Source: Paracoccaceae bacterium (lineage in GTDB: Bacteria; Pseudomonadota; Alphaproteobacteria; Rhodobacterales; Rhodobacteraceae). From it: DNA of 64,000 nucleotides. Below, piece after piece: positions 53,871 through 64,000 of the stretch. The position numbers and the translations under genes were made by a program. Each line of letters starts with the position of its first letter. Positions within the stretch are counted from its first letter, which is position 1. The notes beneath the pieces were generated by a model. It saw nothing but the letters and a program-made list of their open reading frames with translations, had not been told where the DNA came from and made no database searches. The stretch lies in NCBI GenBank assembly GCA_003605175.1, contig QWDA01000001.1:372001-436000 (forward strand), in the 5' to 3' direction.

Positions 53871-54056
53871 GGCAGGCTTCCGAGGCCATGGTCGCCCGAT
53901 GCCCCGCCCGGGGCAAGGCCCGCAGGGCCGCCGGGCTGGCGCTCTGGTGCCGTTCCGCGCCGGGCATATGTACGGCGGACTTGGTGAGATAAAGCGCGCC
54001 GATCAGCCGTTGCGGCGCCATCCCACGGGCAGGCGCTCGCCCGGCTTGCGCCGTCG

Positions 54057-55652
54057 TCAAAGCGGAACGAAGCGCGGCAGCCCGCCCAGGTTCAGCCGCA
54101 TGAAGGACTGGATGCGCGCGTCGGCATCCGCCTCGGTCTCGCCCGGCGCGATCGGCGTGACATAGCGCACCAATGCCCCGTCCTTCCGGCCGGTCAGGAT
54201 CCCGTCACGGATCACCGAGACCTTGGCGAGGAAATCGTTGGTCAGCCGCGCCCCGCGCTGTTCGAACCAGTAGTAGACAAGCTGCCGGTCGACGCCCTTC
54301 TGGATCACCGCCCGGTTCACCTTGAAGCTCCCATAGGGCGTTCCCTCCATGGTCACTTCATGGGGCGCGATGGAGAACACTTCCCAGCCGCCCACCGGCA
54401 GGCAAACCTCGGGCGAATGGATGCCGCTGCCGTCGCCCTGGTCGTCGTAATAGGCCGCGAAGAAGTTCACGAGCCGCCCGCCGACCGCCTGGTAGGTCGT
54501 GTTCACGTAATCGTCGGCGGCCAGCACCCGCTCGATCTCCGGATCGAGCCGCAGGGTCTGCCCCTGCCACTCGCCGAAGGTCCGGGGATAGAGCAGGAAC
54601 GGTTCGCGATCCACATGCACGGCCTCCCGCGCCCCCACGGCGGCATACCCCCCCGAGATCGCGACCGTGACCGCCACCGCCGCGGCCATGGCCAGGCTCG
54701 GGCGGATCCCGACGATCTGGCCCGCAACGGGGCCCAGCCCCTCGGTGTCGAGGTCGATGGCCTGGGCAAGGGGCAGGGGGTCTTTCTGCAGCCGCTGCAG
54801 GGCGATCGCCATCAGGAACAGGATGCCGACGCAGGCGAGGAAGATCACCCAGCCCTCGAAGAAATGGGTGAACCCCTCGGCCTGGTCCTGTCCGTAGTGA
54901 TTGACCAGCACGCCCACCACGCCGATCCGGAACGAGTTCATGAACACGGTCAGCGGCGCGGCGGTTAGGAGAAGCACCAGCTTGTGCCAGAGCGGGCCCC
55001 GATAGAGGATCGCGAAGAGATAGGAGAAGGACAGGATCGGGAACAGGTAGCGCAGCCCCGAACAGGCCTCGGCGACCTGGAGTTTCAACACGCCCAGATC
55101 GATGATGTTGCCGTCGAGGAAGACCGGCACGCCCGCAAGCTGGATGAACCAGACCCCCAGCTCCGACGAGATCCCCTGAAGGAAGATCGACATCTTCCAG
55201 TAGAGAAAATTCGGCAGGGGCAGCATGAACACCAGATGGAACACCGGCAGCTGATGCCGGATGCCCTTCCGCCAGCCGAACACCGTCAGCACCACGCCCG
55301 CGGCCCAGAGGATGAAGGCGTAGGTCACGATATCTGCGATCTGCGCGATATTGCCGAACACCGCGACAGCCAGGGCGACGAGGATCACCGCCACGCCCGG
55401 CCAGCGATGCCGGGCCGGCATGTCCGTGGGCGGATCGCGGCGCAGTTCGCGCAGGAACAGGTAGAGCGAAATTATCGGGATCAGCGGCCCATGGCTGTAT
55501 TCGGGCGTCGACCAGGCCTCGACGAGCGAGACGAAGCCGATCCAGAACATCGGCACCGACGCTGCGCAAAGCGCCATGAACAAGAGCAGCCCCGGCACGT
55601 TCACCGGGGGCAGTGCCGCAACGCGCAGCTTCGCGGTATCGCCGAGAGACAT
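54057..55652 (-). CDS. xrtD: Exosortase with fused EpsI domain (XrtD, VPLPA-CTERM type)
   Basis: A 531-residue membrane protease/transpeptidase-like enzyme thought to cut C-terminal sorting signals and anchor proteins at the cell surface. About eight helices carry the exosortase triad: C197 in [12 protein letters not shown]242 in NSFRIGVVG and H263 in FTHFFEGW. From about residue 330 there is an EpsI-like (DUF3485) domain with [15 protein letters not shown] and [14 protein letters not shown]. This fused layout matches XrtD as I know it. No protein with a VPLPA-CTERM tail was found in the window. It lies 79 bases after rfbA on the same strand. The start is ATG 55652 or TTG 55667. Confidence 0.9.
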   Translation of the reverse strand: MSLGDTAKLRVAALPPVNVPGLLLFMALCAASVPMFWIGFVSLVEAWSTPEYSHGPLIPIISLYLFLRELRRDPPTDMPARHRWPGVAVILVALAVAVFGNIAQIADIVTYAFILWAAGVVLTVFGWRKGIRHQLPVFHLVFMLPLPNFLYWKMSIFLQGISSELGVWFIQLAGVPVFLDGNIIDLGVLKLQVAEACSGLRYLFPILSFSYLFAILYRGPLWHKLVLLLTAAPLTVFMNSFRIGVVGVLVNHYGQDQAEGFTHFFEGWVIFLACVGILFLMAIALQRLQKDPLPLAQAIDLDTEGLGPVAGQIVGIRPSLAMAAAVAVTVAISGGYAAVGAREAVHVDREPFLLYPRTFGEWQGQTLRLDPEIERVLAADDYVNTTYQAVGGRLVNFFAAYYDDQGDGSGIHSPEVCLPVGGWEVFSIAPHEVTMEGTPYGSFKVNRAVIQKGVDRQLVYYWFEQRGARLTNDFLAKVSVIRDGILTGRKDGALVRYVTPIAPGETEADADARIQSFMRLNLGGLPRFVPL

Positions 55653-55731
55653 GAGGGCCGCCAACACACCAGACTTCGCCGCGAAGACTATCCCTTCAGG
55701 CGCATCCTGGCCAGTCTGACGTGAGGATCGT

Positions 55732-56601
55732 TCACGGAACGAGCGTTTTCAGGTAGCGCCCATAGGCATTCTTTCCAAACCGCTCGGCCGCGGCCGCGAG
55801 CCGCTCCGCGCCGATCCAGCCCTGCGCAAAGGCGATTTCCTCGGGGCTGCCGGTCTGCATCCCCTGCCGCTCCTGCAAGGTGCGCACGAAGTTCCCGGCG
55901 TCCAGAAGCGAGGCATGGGTGCCGGTGTCGAGCCAGGCATAGCCCCGGCCCATCTTCTCGACCGTGAGCGCGCCGTCGGCGAGATACATCTCGAGGAGCG
56001 ACACGATCTCCAGCTCGCCCCGCGCCGAAGGCGTCACCTGCGCCGCCCGTTCCGGCGCGGTCCCGTCCAGGAAATAGAGCCCGGTGACGGCGAAGTTCGA
56101 AGGCGGCCGCTCGGGCTTCTCGACGATCGACTTCACCCGGTCGCCCTCATAGGCGACGACGCCGTAGCGCTCGGGATCGGCCACTCGGTAGCCGAACACC
56201 GTGCCGCCCGCGCCCTGTGCATCGGCCCGCGCCAGGATCTCGGGCAAACCGTGGCCGAAGAAGATGTTGTCGCCCAGCACCATCGCCGAAGGCGCCCCGT
56301 CGAGGAAATCCCGCGCCAGCAGATAGGCCTGCGCCAGCCCGTCGGGCGAGGGCTGCATGATCCAGGTCAGGCTCAGCCCCCATTGGCTGCCGTCCCCCAT
56401 CAGCCGCTGAAACTGCGCTTGATCCTCGGGCGTGGTGATCACCGCGATCTCGCGGATCCCCGTCAGCATCAGCACGGAGAGCGGATAATAGATCATCGGC
56501 TTGTCGTAGATCGGCAGGAGCTGCTTCGAGACTCCCATGGTGATCGGGTAGAGCCGGGTGCCGGAGCCGCCGGCAAGGATAATGCCCTTGCGTTCAGTCA
56601 T
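55732..56601 (-). CDS. rfbA: Glucose-1-phosphate thymidylyltransferase
   Basis: A 289-residue nucleotidyltransferase that makes dTDP-glucose, the first step of dTDP-L-rhamnose synthesis. [17 protein letters not shown] is the nucleotide-binding loop, [20 protein letters not shown] the sugar and catalytic Lys segment, and [10 protein letters not shown] the metal Asp. Length fits RfbA/RmlA. The ATG overlaps the rfbD stop (ATGA). It is the fifth gene of the leftward rhamnose operon, followed by xrtD. Confidence 0.96.
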   Translation of the reverse strand: MTERKGIILAGGSGTRLYPITMGVSKQLLPIYDKPMIYYPLSVLMLTGIREIAVITTPEDQAQFQRLMGDGSQWGLSLTWIMQPSPDGLAQAYLLARDFLDGAPSAMVLGDNIFFGHGLPEILARADAQGAGGTVFGYRVADPERYGVVAYEGDRVKSIVEKPERPPSNFAVTGLYFLDGTAPERAAQVTPSARGELEIVSLLEMYLADGALTVEKMGRGYAWLDTGTHASLLDAGNFVRTLQERQGMQTGSPEEIAFAQGWIGAERLAAAAERFGKNAYGRYLKTLVP

Positions 56602-57455
56602 GAGGGGATCGCTTTCAAGTCTTGAAGTACATCGAGAAGGCCCGCCCGCCAGTCGGGCCGGGAAATGCCGAATGCCGCCTCGGTCGCGTTGCAATCGAGC
56701 CGGGAATTGAGCGGCCGCTGGGCCGGGGTCGGATAGTCGCGCGTCGGAATGCCGGTGACCGCGACGGCGCGTCCCGTCGCGGCAAAGATCGCCCGCGCGA
56801 AATCGGCCCATGTCGCATCGGGCGCGCCTGAGAAATGGTAGGTGCCGCTCTTGCCGGGATCCGCCGCCAGCGCCCCGGCGATCTTCAGGCAGGCCGCCGC
56901 GATGGCCCGCGCCGGGGTCGGGCCGCCGGTCTGGTCGTCGACGATCGTCAGCGCATCGCGGGTCTCGGAAAGCGCCAGCATCGTCTTCAGGAAATTCTTG
57001 CCGTGTGCCGAGAACACCCACGAGGTCCGCAGGATCGCATGCGTGCCGCTCGCCGCGCGGATCGCTTCCTCACCGGCCAGTTTCGACGCGCCGTAGACCC
57101 CGAGCGGCCCGGTCGCATCGCCGGGCCGCCATGGGGCGGAGCACGACCCGTCGAACACGTAATCCGTCGAGATCTGCACGAACGGAATGCCCAGCGCCGC
57201 GGCCGCTTCCGCCATGGCTCCCGGCGCCTCGGCATTGACCCGAAATGCTTCCGCCCGGTGCTCCTCGGCCGCATCCACCGCCGTCCAGGCCGCCGCGTTG
57301 ATCACGGCCTCGGGCGCGCGCGCCCGGATCGCCGCCGCACAAGCCGCCGGATCCCCGAGATCCGCCTCCGCCCGCCCCAGGAACACCGCCGCCGGTGCCA
57401 GCGCGCGCAGTTCTGTGGCCACCTGACCCGTCCGGCCGAACACGAGCACCCTCAT
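56598..57455 (-). CDS. rfbD: dTDP-4-dehydrorhamnose reductase
   Basis: A 285-residue reductase for the last step to dTDP-L-rhamnose. [16 protein letters not shown] is the NAD(P)H-binding motif, [14 protein letters not shown] and [12 protein letters not shown] give the catalytic Thr/Tyr/Lys. [20 protein letters not shown] is typical of RmlD. The start overlaps the stop of the embedded membrane-protein gene by four bases. The SCSAPW stretch departs slightly from the common pattern, without touching the catalytic residues. Confidence 0.95.
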   Translation of the reverse strand: MRVLVFGRTGQVATELRALAPAAVFLGRAEADLGDPAACAAAIRARAPEAVINAAAWTAVDAAEEHRAEAFRVNAEAPGAMAEAAAALGIPFVQISTDYVFDGSCSAPWRPGDATGPLGVYGASKLAGEEAIRAASGTHAILRTSWVFSAHGKNFLKTMLALSETRDALTIVDDQTGGPTPARAIAAACLKIAGALAADPGKSGTYHFSGAPDATWADFARAIFAATGRAVAVTGIPTRDYPTPAQRPLNSRLDCNATEAAFGISRPDWRAGLLDVLQDLKAIPS

Positions 57456-57916
57456 GCGCGCCGCCGGATCAGCAGAAAACCCGCCCAGCCCCAGATCAGC
57501 AGCTCGAACAGGAACGTCCAGTGGAACAGGAAATTCAGCACCCAGTGCCCATACCGCGCCGGGACGGTCGCCAGGGTGACAAGCCGGTCGTCCAGAGGCC
57601 AGAGCCAGGCCACCCCGCCCGCCACCGTGTCGAGCGCCAGATGCAGGAACACAACCGCCAAGAAGAGGAGCGCCTGCCGCCCGTATCCCGCCCGCGCCGC
57701 CAACGGCACCGCCACCGCGCCAAGCGCCAGCCAGAAGGCCGGAAGATGCACCCAGTAATGGTGGTGGTGAAAGCCGCGCCCGTCGACGAGATAGAAGAAC
57801 AAGAGGTCCAGATCCGGAAATACCGCCGCCACCAGCGCCACGGGCAGCGCATAAGGCAAATCAGGCGGCAGCCCCCGCGCCACCACATAGCCCGAGGGCA
57901 GATGCGCGGTGATCAC
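57452..57916 (-). CDS. YdjM/DUF457-like membrane metal-dependent hydrolase
   Basis: A 154-residue membrane protein embedded in the rhamnose operon. It begins [15 protein letters not shown], with the early TAHLPSG His motif, then [11 protein letters not shown] with Asp residues, [14 protein letters not shown] and [13 protein letters not shown]. These His and Asp residues match the YdjM-type membrane hydrolases (DUF457), with about four helices. GTG 57916 overlaps the rfbB stop (GTGA) and the stop overlaps rfbD, so it is firmly part of the operon. The role in rhamnose or envelope synthesis is unknown; hydrolysis of a lipid or phosphate ester is possible. Confidence 0.85.
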   Translation of the reverse strand: MITAHLPSGYVVARGLPPDLPYALPVALVAAVFPDLDLLFFYLVDGRGFHHHHYWVHLPAFWLALGAVAVPLAARAGYGRQALLFLAVVFLHLALDTVAGGVAWLWPLDDRLVTLATVPARYGHWVLNFLFHWTFLFELLIWGWAGFLLIRRRA

Positions 57917-58953
57917 GACCCCGTCCCCAGCCGCGCGCCCACGCCCTCGCGGTCGAGCAGCGCGCGCCACCAGGCCTCGTTGTCGAGGAACCAGTCCACC
58001 GTCCGCGTCAGCCCCTCGGTCAGCGTCACCGAGGGCCGCCACCCGAGCTCGGCCCGGATCCGCGCCGGGTCGATGGCATAGCGCTGATCGTGCCCGGGGC
58101 GGTCCTCCACGAAGGTGATCAGCCGGTCATGGGGCGCGCCCTCGGGCCGCCGGTCGTCCAGCACCGCGCAGATCAGCCGCACCAGGTCGATATTCCGCGC
58201 CTCGTTCTCGCCGCCGATATTGTAGGTCCGGCCCGGCTGCCCTTCGCGCAGCACCAGAAGCAGCGCATCGGCGTGATCCTCGACGAACAGCCAGTCGCGC
58301 ACGTTCTCGCCGGTCCCGTAGACCGGGATCGCCTCACCCGCCAGCGCCTTCAGGATCACCACCGGGATCAGCTTTTCGGGGAAGTGGAACGGCCCGTAAT
58401 TGTTCGAGCAATTGGTGACGATCACCGGCAGCCCGTAGGTCTCGCCCCAGGCGCGGACCAGGTGGTCGGACGCCGCCTTCGAGGCAGAATAGGGGCTCCG
58501 CGGGTCGTAGGGCGTGTCCTCGGTGAATTTCCCCTCCGGGCCGAGACTGCCATAGACCTCGTCGGTCGAGATGTGGTGGAACCGGAACGCCGCGGGCCGG
58601 CCCGCGGCCTCCCAATAGGCCCGCGCGGCCTGCAAGAGCGTGTAGGTCCCGGTCACGTTGGTGTCGATGAATGCGCCGGGCCCGTCGATCGACCGGTCCA
58701 CATGGCTCTCGGCGGCGAGATGCATCACCGCATCCGGCCGATGCCGCTCGAAGATCGCCCCGAGCCGCTCGCCGTCGCGGATATCGGCCTTCTCGAACAC
58801 ATAGCCCGGTGCCTCCGCGACCGAAGCCACGTTCTCGAGGCAGGCCGCGTAGGTCAGCGCATCGAGATTGACCACCTGATGCCCGCGCGCGATCGCCTGG
58901 CGCACCACCGCCGAGCCAATGAACCCGGCGCCACCCGTGACGAGGATCTTCAC
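57913..58953 (-). CDS. rfbB: dTDP-glucose 4,6-dehydratase
   Basis: A 346-residue extended SDR for the second step of dTDP-rhamnose synthesis. [21 protein letters not shown] is the NAD motif, [15 protein letters not shown] is family-specific, [12 protein letters not shown] carries the Thr/Asp/Glu catalytic group and [14 protein letters not shown] the Tyr and Lys. [17 protein letters not shown] follows. GTG 58953 starts right at the Rossmann strand; longer forms would run into rfbC. 13 bases separate it from rfbC. Confidence 0.96.
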   Translation of the reverse strand: MKILVTGGAGFIGSAVVRQAIARGHQVVNLDALTYAACLENVASVAEAPGYVFEKADIRDGERLGAIFERHRPDAVMHLAAESHVDRSIDGPGAFIDTNVTGTYTLLQAARAYWEAAGRPAAFRFHHISTDEVYGSLGPEGKFTEDTPYDPRSPYSASKAASDHLVRAWGETYGLPVIVTNCSNNYGPFHFPEKLIPVVILKALAGEAIPVYGTGENVRDWLFVEDHADALLLVLREGQPGRTYNIGGENEARNIDLVRLICAVLDDRRPEGAPHDRLITFVEDRPGHDQRYAIDPARIRAELGWRPSVTLTEGLTRTVDWFLDNEAWWRALLDREGVGARLGTGS

Positions 58954-58966
58954 CGCTTCCGCTCCC

Positions 58967-59539
58967 TCATGCCCTTGCCCCGCCATCCGGCCCGAACGGC
59001 GTCTCCCAGACGGCGAAATCCCGTGCGCCCGCGTCCTTCTCCGACAGCACCGGCGCGCCATCGAGCGGCCAGTCGATGCCCAAGGCCGCGCTGTCCCAGC
59101 GCACCGCGCCATCGGCCTCGGGTGCGTAGTAACCGGTGCACTTGTACTGCACTTCGGCATCCTCCGTCAGGGTGACGAAGCCGTGCAGGAAACCCACCGG
59201 GATGAAGAACTGCACCCCGTTCGCCGCCGAAAGCTCCGCCCCGTACCAGCGCCCGTAGGTCGCGCTGCCCGCGCGCACGTCCACCGCCACGTCCCAGACC
59301 GCGCCCGCCGTGCAGCGCACGAGCTTCGCCTGGCCGTGGGGCGGCGCCTGATAGTGCAGCCCCCTGAGCGTGCCCTTCGGTTTCGAATAGGAATGGTTGT
59401 CCTGGACGAATTCCGCCGTGATACCCGCCGCCTCGAGCGCGCGCGCGTTCCAGACCTCCGAGAACCATCCCCGGTCGTCTCCGAACCGCTTCGGCGTCAG
59501 AAGGACGGCGCCCTGGAGCGGTGTGTCGACACGGTTCAT
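58967..59539 (-). CDS. rfbC: dTDP-4-dehydrorhamnose 3,5-epimerase
   Basis: A 190-residue cupin epimerase, third step of dTDP-L-rhamnose synthesis. [44 protein letters not shown] with the catalytic His, and [34 protein letters not shown] with the Tyr and Asp are all in place. It is the first gene of the leftward operon (rfbC, rfbB, YdjM-like, rfbD, rfbA, xrtD). The 210 bases upstream separate it from a divergent sugar-epimerase gene and must hold both promoters. Confidence 0.96.
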   Translation of the reverse strand: MNRVDTPLQGAVLLTPKRFGDDRGWFSEVWNARALEAAGITAEFVQDNHSYSKPKGTLRGLHYQAPPHGQAKLVRCTAGAVWDVAVDVRAGSATYGRWYGAELSAANGVQFFIPVGFLHGFVTLTEDAEVQYKCTGYYAPEADGAVRWDSAALGIDWPLDGAPVLSEKDAGARDFAVWETPFGPDGGARA

Positions 59540-59749
59540 CCGATCTCTCCGTCAGGCTCCGTCATCGCGGCCCTTTTTGGCGAGCCCCCGGTGGCGAGGC
59601 AAGGGCAAGTATGGCGAGCGCGGTCAACGGCGGGCGGGCAGGGCGGATTGACGACAATGCCGCAAAAATCCTGCGCGTGCCTGGATTGCCTGTGGAAACC
59701 GGCGGCGCGGGGGGCATAGAAGTGTCGCGTCCTTTCTGGGAGGTTTCGC

Positions 59750-60769
59750 GTGGTCAAGGTCCTCGTCACCGGTACCGCAGGCTTCATCGGCTCGCATCTC
59801 GCGCGGCGGCTTCTCGACGAGGGGCAGGAGGTCGTCGGCATCGACGCGATGACGCCCTGTGCCGATCCCGGCCTGAAACCGGCACGGCTCGACCTCCTCA
59901 AGGGCAGGCCCGGCTACACCCATTGCGAGGGCCGGATCGAGGAGCCGGGCGTCCTGGCGGGCCTCATGGCGGCGGAAAAGCCCGAGATCGTCGTCCATCT
60001 CGCTGCCGAGGCAGGCGTGCGCTCCTCGATCGAGAACCCGCGCCTTTACCTCCAGTCCAACGTCATCGGCACCTTCGAGCTCCTCGAGGCGGTCCGCGCC
60101 CATCCACCGCGGCACACGCTCATCGCCTCGACCTCCTCGGCCTATGGCGCCAATACCGAGATGCCCTTCGCCGAGACCATGAAGGCCGACTGGCCGGTCT
60201 CCCCCTACGCCGCCACGAAGAAAGCGACCGAAACGCTCGCGCATTCGCACAGCCATATCTACGGCCTGCCGATCACCATGTTCCGCTTCTTCACGGTCTA
60301 CGGTGCCTGGGGCCGGCCCGACATGGCCTATTTCCTGTTCACCGACGCGATCCTGAACGGCCGCCCGATCAAGGTGTTCAATCACGGCCGGATGCGCCGC
60401 GATTTCGTGTTCATCGACGATCTGGTCGAATCCATCATCCGGCTGTTCGAGGCCGTGCCCGAGGTGCCGGATGGCGGCGCCGTGCCCGAGGGCGACTCTA
60501 TTTCGCCGGTCGCGCCGTTCCGCGTGGTCAATATCGGCAAATCCGCGCCCGACACGCTGATGGAGTTCATCTCGGCTATCGAGAAGGCGACCGGACGCGC
60601 GGCCGAAAAGACCTATCTGGAGATGCAGCCGGGCGACGTGGTGGCGACCTGGGCCGATGCCTCGCTCCTGAAGAATCTCACCGGCTACCTGCCCGATACG
60701 CCGCTCGACAAGGGGATCCCGAGCTTCGTCGACTGGTACCGGAGCTACTACCGCAAGAACTCGGCCTGA
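59750..60769 (+). CDS. NAD-dependent epimerase, UDP-glucuronate 4-epimerase-like
   Basis: A 339-residue extended SDR. VKVLVTGTAGFIGSHLARRLLDEG binds NAD, HLAAEAGVRSSIENPRLYLQSNVIGTFELLEA is typical of the UDP-glucuronate epimerase branch, STSSAYGANTEMPF and SPYAATKKATETLAHS give the catalytic Ser/Tyr/Lys, and FRFFTVYGAWGRPDMAYFLFT is another family marker. It would turn UDP-glucuronate into UDP-galacturonate, linking to ugd at 50864. GTG 59750 follows GGGAGG. It stands alone on the plus strand. Confidence 0.9.
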   Translation: MVKVLVTGTAGFIGSHLARRLLDEGQEVVGIDAMTPCADPGLKPARLDLLKGRPGYTHCEGRIEEPGVLAGLMAAEKPEIVVHLAAEAGVRSSIENPRLYLQSNVIGTFELLEAVRAHPPRHTLIASTSSAYGANTEMPFAETMKADWPVSPYAATKKATETLAHSHSHIYGLPITMFRFFTVYGAWGRPDMAYFLFTDAILNGRPIKVFNHGRMRRDFVFIDDLVESIIRLFEAVPEVPDGGAVPEGDSISPVAPFRVVNIGKSAPDTLMEFISAIEKATGRAAEKTYLEMQPGDVVATWADASLLKNLTGYLPDTPLDKGIPSFVDWYRSYYRKNSA

Positions 60770-60772
60770 CTG

Positions 60773-60964
60773 TTACCCCGAGATGTAGACGCCATCGCGC
60801 GGCCGGTAGAAGATCTTCTGGTTGTGCAGCCGCCCCAGCAATTCTTGGGCTGCCCGAATATCGATGCTGCGGTCGTCCTCGCGCGCGACGGCCAGGCGCA
60901 GCGCCGCCTCGATCAGTTCCAGATCGTTGCGGTCAAGGTCGAAACTCTTGTTGTACTTTGCCAT
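60773..60964 (-). CDS. Small conserved hypothetical protein
   Basis: A 63-residue protein, MAKYNKSFDLDRNDLELIEAALRLAVARED at its start, then AAQELLGRLHNQKIFYRPRDGVYISG. The acidic helix followed by a short basic part looks like a compact helical domain without membrane segments. ATG 60964 has GGAGG at five bases, so I prefer it over an upstream in-frame start at 60991. I do not recognise a named family. It is convergent with the epimerase gene, and its upstream side carries a 12-bp palindrome. Confidence 0.7.
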   Translation of the reverse strand: MAKYNKSFDLDRNDLELIEAALRLAVAREDDRSIDIRAAQELLGRLHNQKIFYRPRDGVYISG

Positions 60965-61315
60965 GGCCCCCTCCGGGTTGCTGGTGGTCAAGCAACAGAA
61001 TTAGGCGCAATTGCGCAGTTCGGCAAGAAAATTGCCCAACGATCTCAGGGTGTTCCGTGGTATGCTGGTATGCCTCGGTGTGCCGGATCGCCCAAGCCGC
61101 GAATGCCGCAGGGATTTTCGCCGCATCGGGCAGGGGCGGTCGCGGCGCCGTGGGCGCGGGTTCCTTCGGCGGAACCCCGCACCTGCCGCCTTATCCACAG
61201 AAACATCGCGGATTCGGCGTGACCCTGGCCTGATGTTCGCTTAATGTTCCATAAGCGCCATTGAGTCTCGCGGCAGGGCCGCTATCTCTCTGGTCGGTGC
61301 CGGACGAGGACGAGA
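60965..61315. other. Divergent region, small protein / uvrA
   Basis: About 350 bases with no protein gene. It holds the perfect palindrome GCGCAATTGCGC (61005-61016), near the promoter of the small minus-strand gene, the hairpin GGGTTCC-TTCGGC-GGAACCC (61158-61177) without a T-run, a single DnaA-box-like TTATCCACA (61191-61199), and the LexA box of uvrA. Confidence 0.55.
61235..61249 (+). promoter_or_regulatory. LexA box of uvrA
   Basis: GTTC (61235-61238), seven bases, then GTTC (61246-61249) is the exact alphaproteobacterial LexA operator GTTC-N7-GTTC. It lies 66 bases before the uvrA start, the right place to repress a DNA-repair gene until DNA damage. Confidence 0.85.

Positions 61316-64000
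<2,685 letters not shown>

Noticed and set aside
61158-61177. Hairpin GGGTTCC-TTCGGC-GGAACCC upstream of uvrA
   Set aside because: No T-run on either strand and no gene ending nearby that would need it.
61191-61199. Perfect DnaA box TTATCCACA
   Set aside because: Single copy with no cluster, no AT-rich unwinding element and no dnaA, dnaN or hemE nearby; not an origin.

Overview
The window is GC-rich, gene-dense DNA from an alphaproteobacterium, almost certainly Rhodobacterales (Rhodobacteraceae or roseobacter type). The evidence is the gene order nuoG-nuoH-nuoI-(two small genes)-nuoJ..nuoN-birA-coaX-rnj, which matches the Paracoccus/Rhodobacter complex I locus, an alphaproteobacterial LexA box (GTTC-N7-GTTC) in front of uvrA, an IalB-family protein, a DUF882/L,D-transpeptidase pair, and a VPLPA-type exosortase fused to EpsI. 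No species is assigned.

Left part (1-16000): the 3' end of glnE, two small genes, then the distal complex I operon. Gene ends overlap by a few bases through most of it, and it continues into birA, coaX and rnj (housekeeping), followed by a tRNA-Val(CAC) with a recognisable promoter and terminator. nuoA-F are not directly upstream of nuoG. Two small minus-strand genes, a histidine phosphatase and soxR follow (16016-17580).

Middle part (17485-35760): a glycan and cell-surface region. It holds a Wzx-like flippase, a GT2, a hexapeptide acyltransferase, two divergent acyltransferase-3 membrane proteins (one fused to an SGNH domain), and a compact lipid-linked-sugar module (LPG_synthase_TM-type membrane protein, GtrB-like polyprenyl-phosphate GT, a degenerate paralogue of that GT, and a GT-C membrane glycosyltransferase). 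Next come a GlpD-like oxidoreductase, a metallohydrolase, and a GT4/methyltransferase/epimerase operon. A FecR, CHASE2-cyclase and GNAT operon follows (35164-38738).

Next (38900-47350): a divergent pair of Tat-exported peptidoglycan proteins, lpxD with a dedicated acyl carrier protein and ketoacyl synthase, an IalB-family protein, a HerA-like ATPase and a methyltransferase. The IalB/HerA intergenic region contains a candidate small RNA on the minus strand.

Right part (47800-64000): a second exopolysaccharide region. It has a beta-helix protein, a flippase with ugd behind a good promoter, a HAD-UbiA fusion, a dTDP-rhamnose operon (rfbC, rfbB, a YdjM-like membrane gene, rfbD, rfbA) ending in exosortase xrtD, and a UDP-glucuronate-epimerase-like gene. 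The window ends inside uvrA. No insertion sequences, prophage, CRISPR array or rRNA were seen. The most notable items are the degenerate glycosyltransferase paralogue beside its intact partner, the lpxD-linked ACP/ketoacyl synthase pair, the exosortase at the end of the rhamnose operon, and the candidate small RNA.
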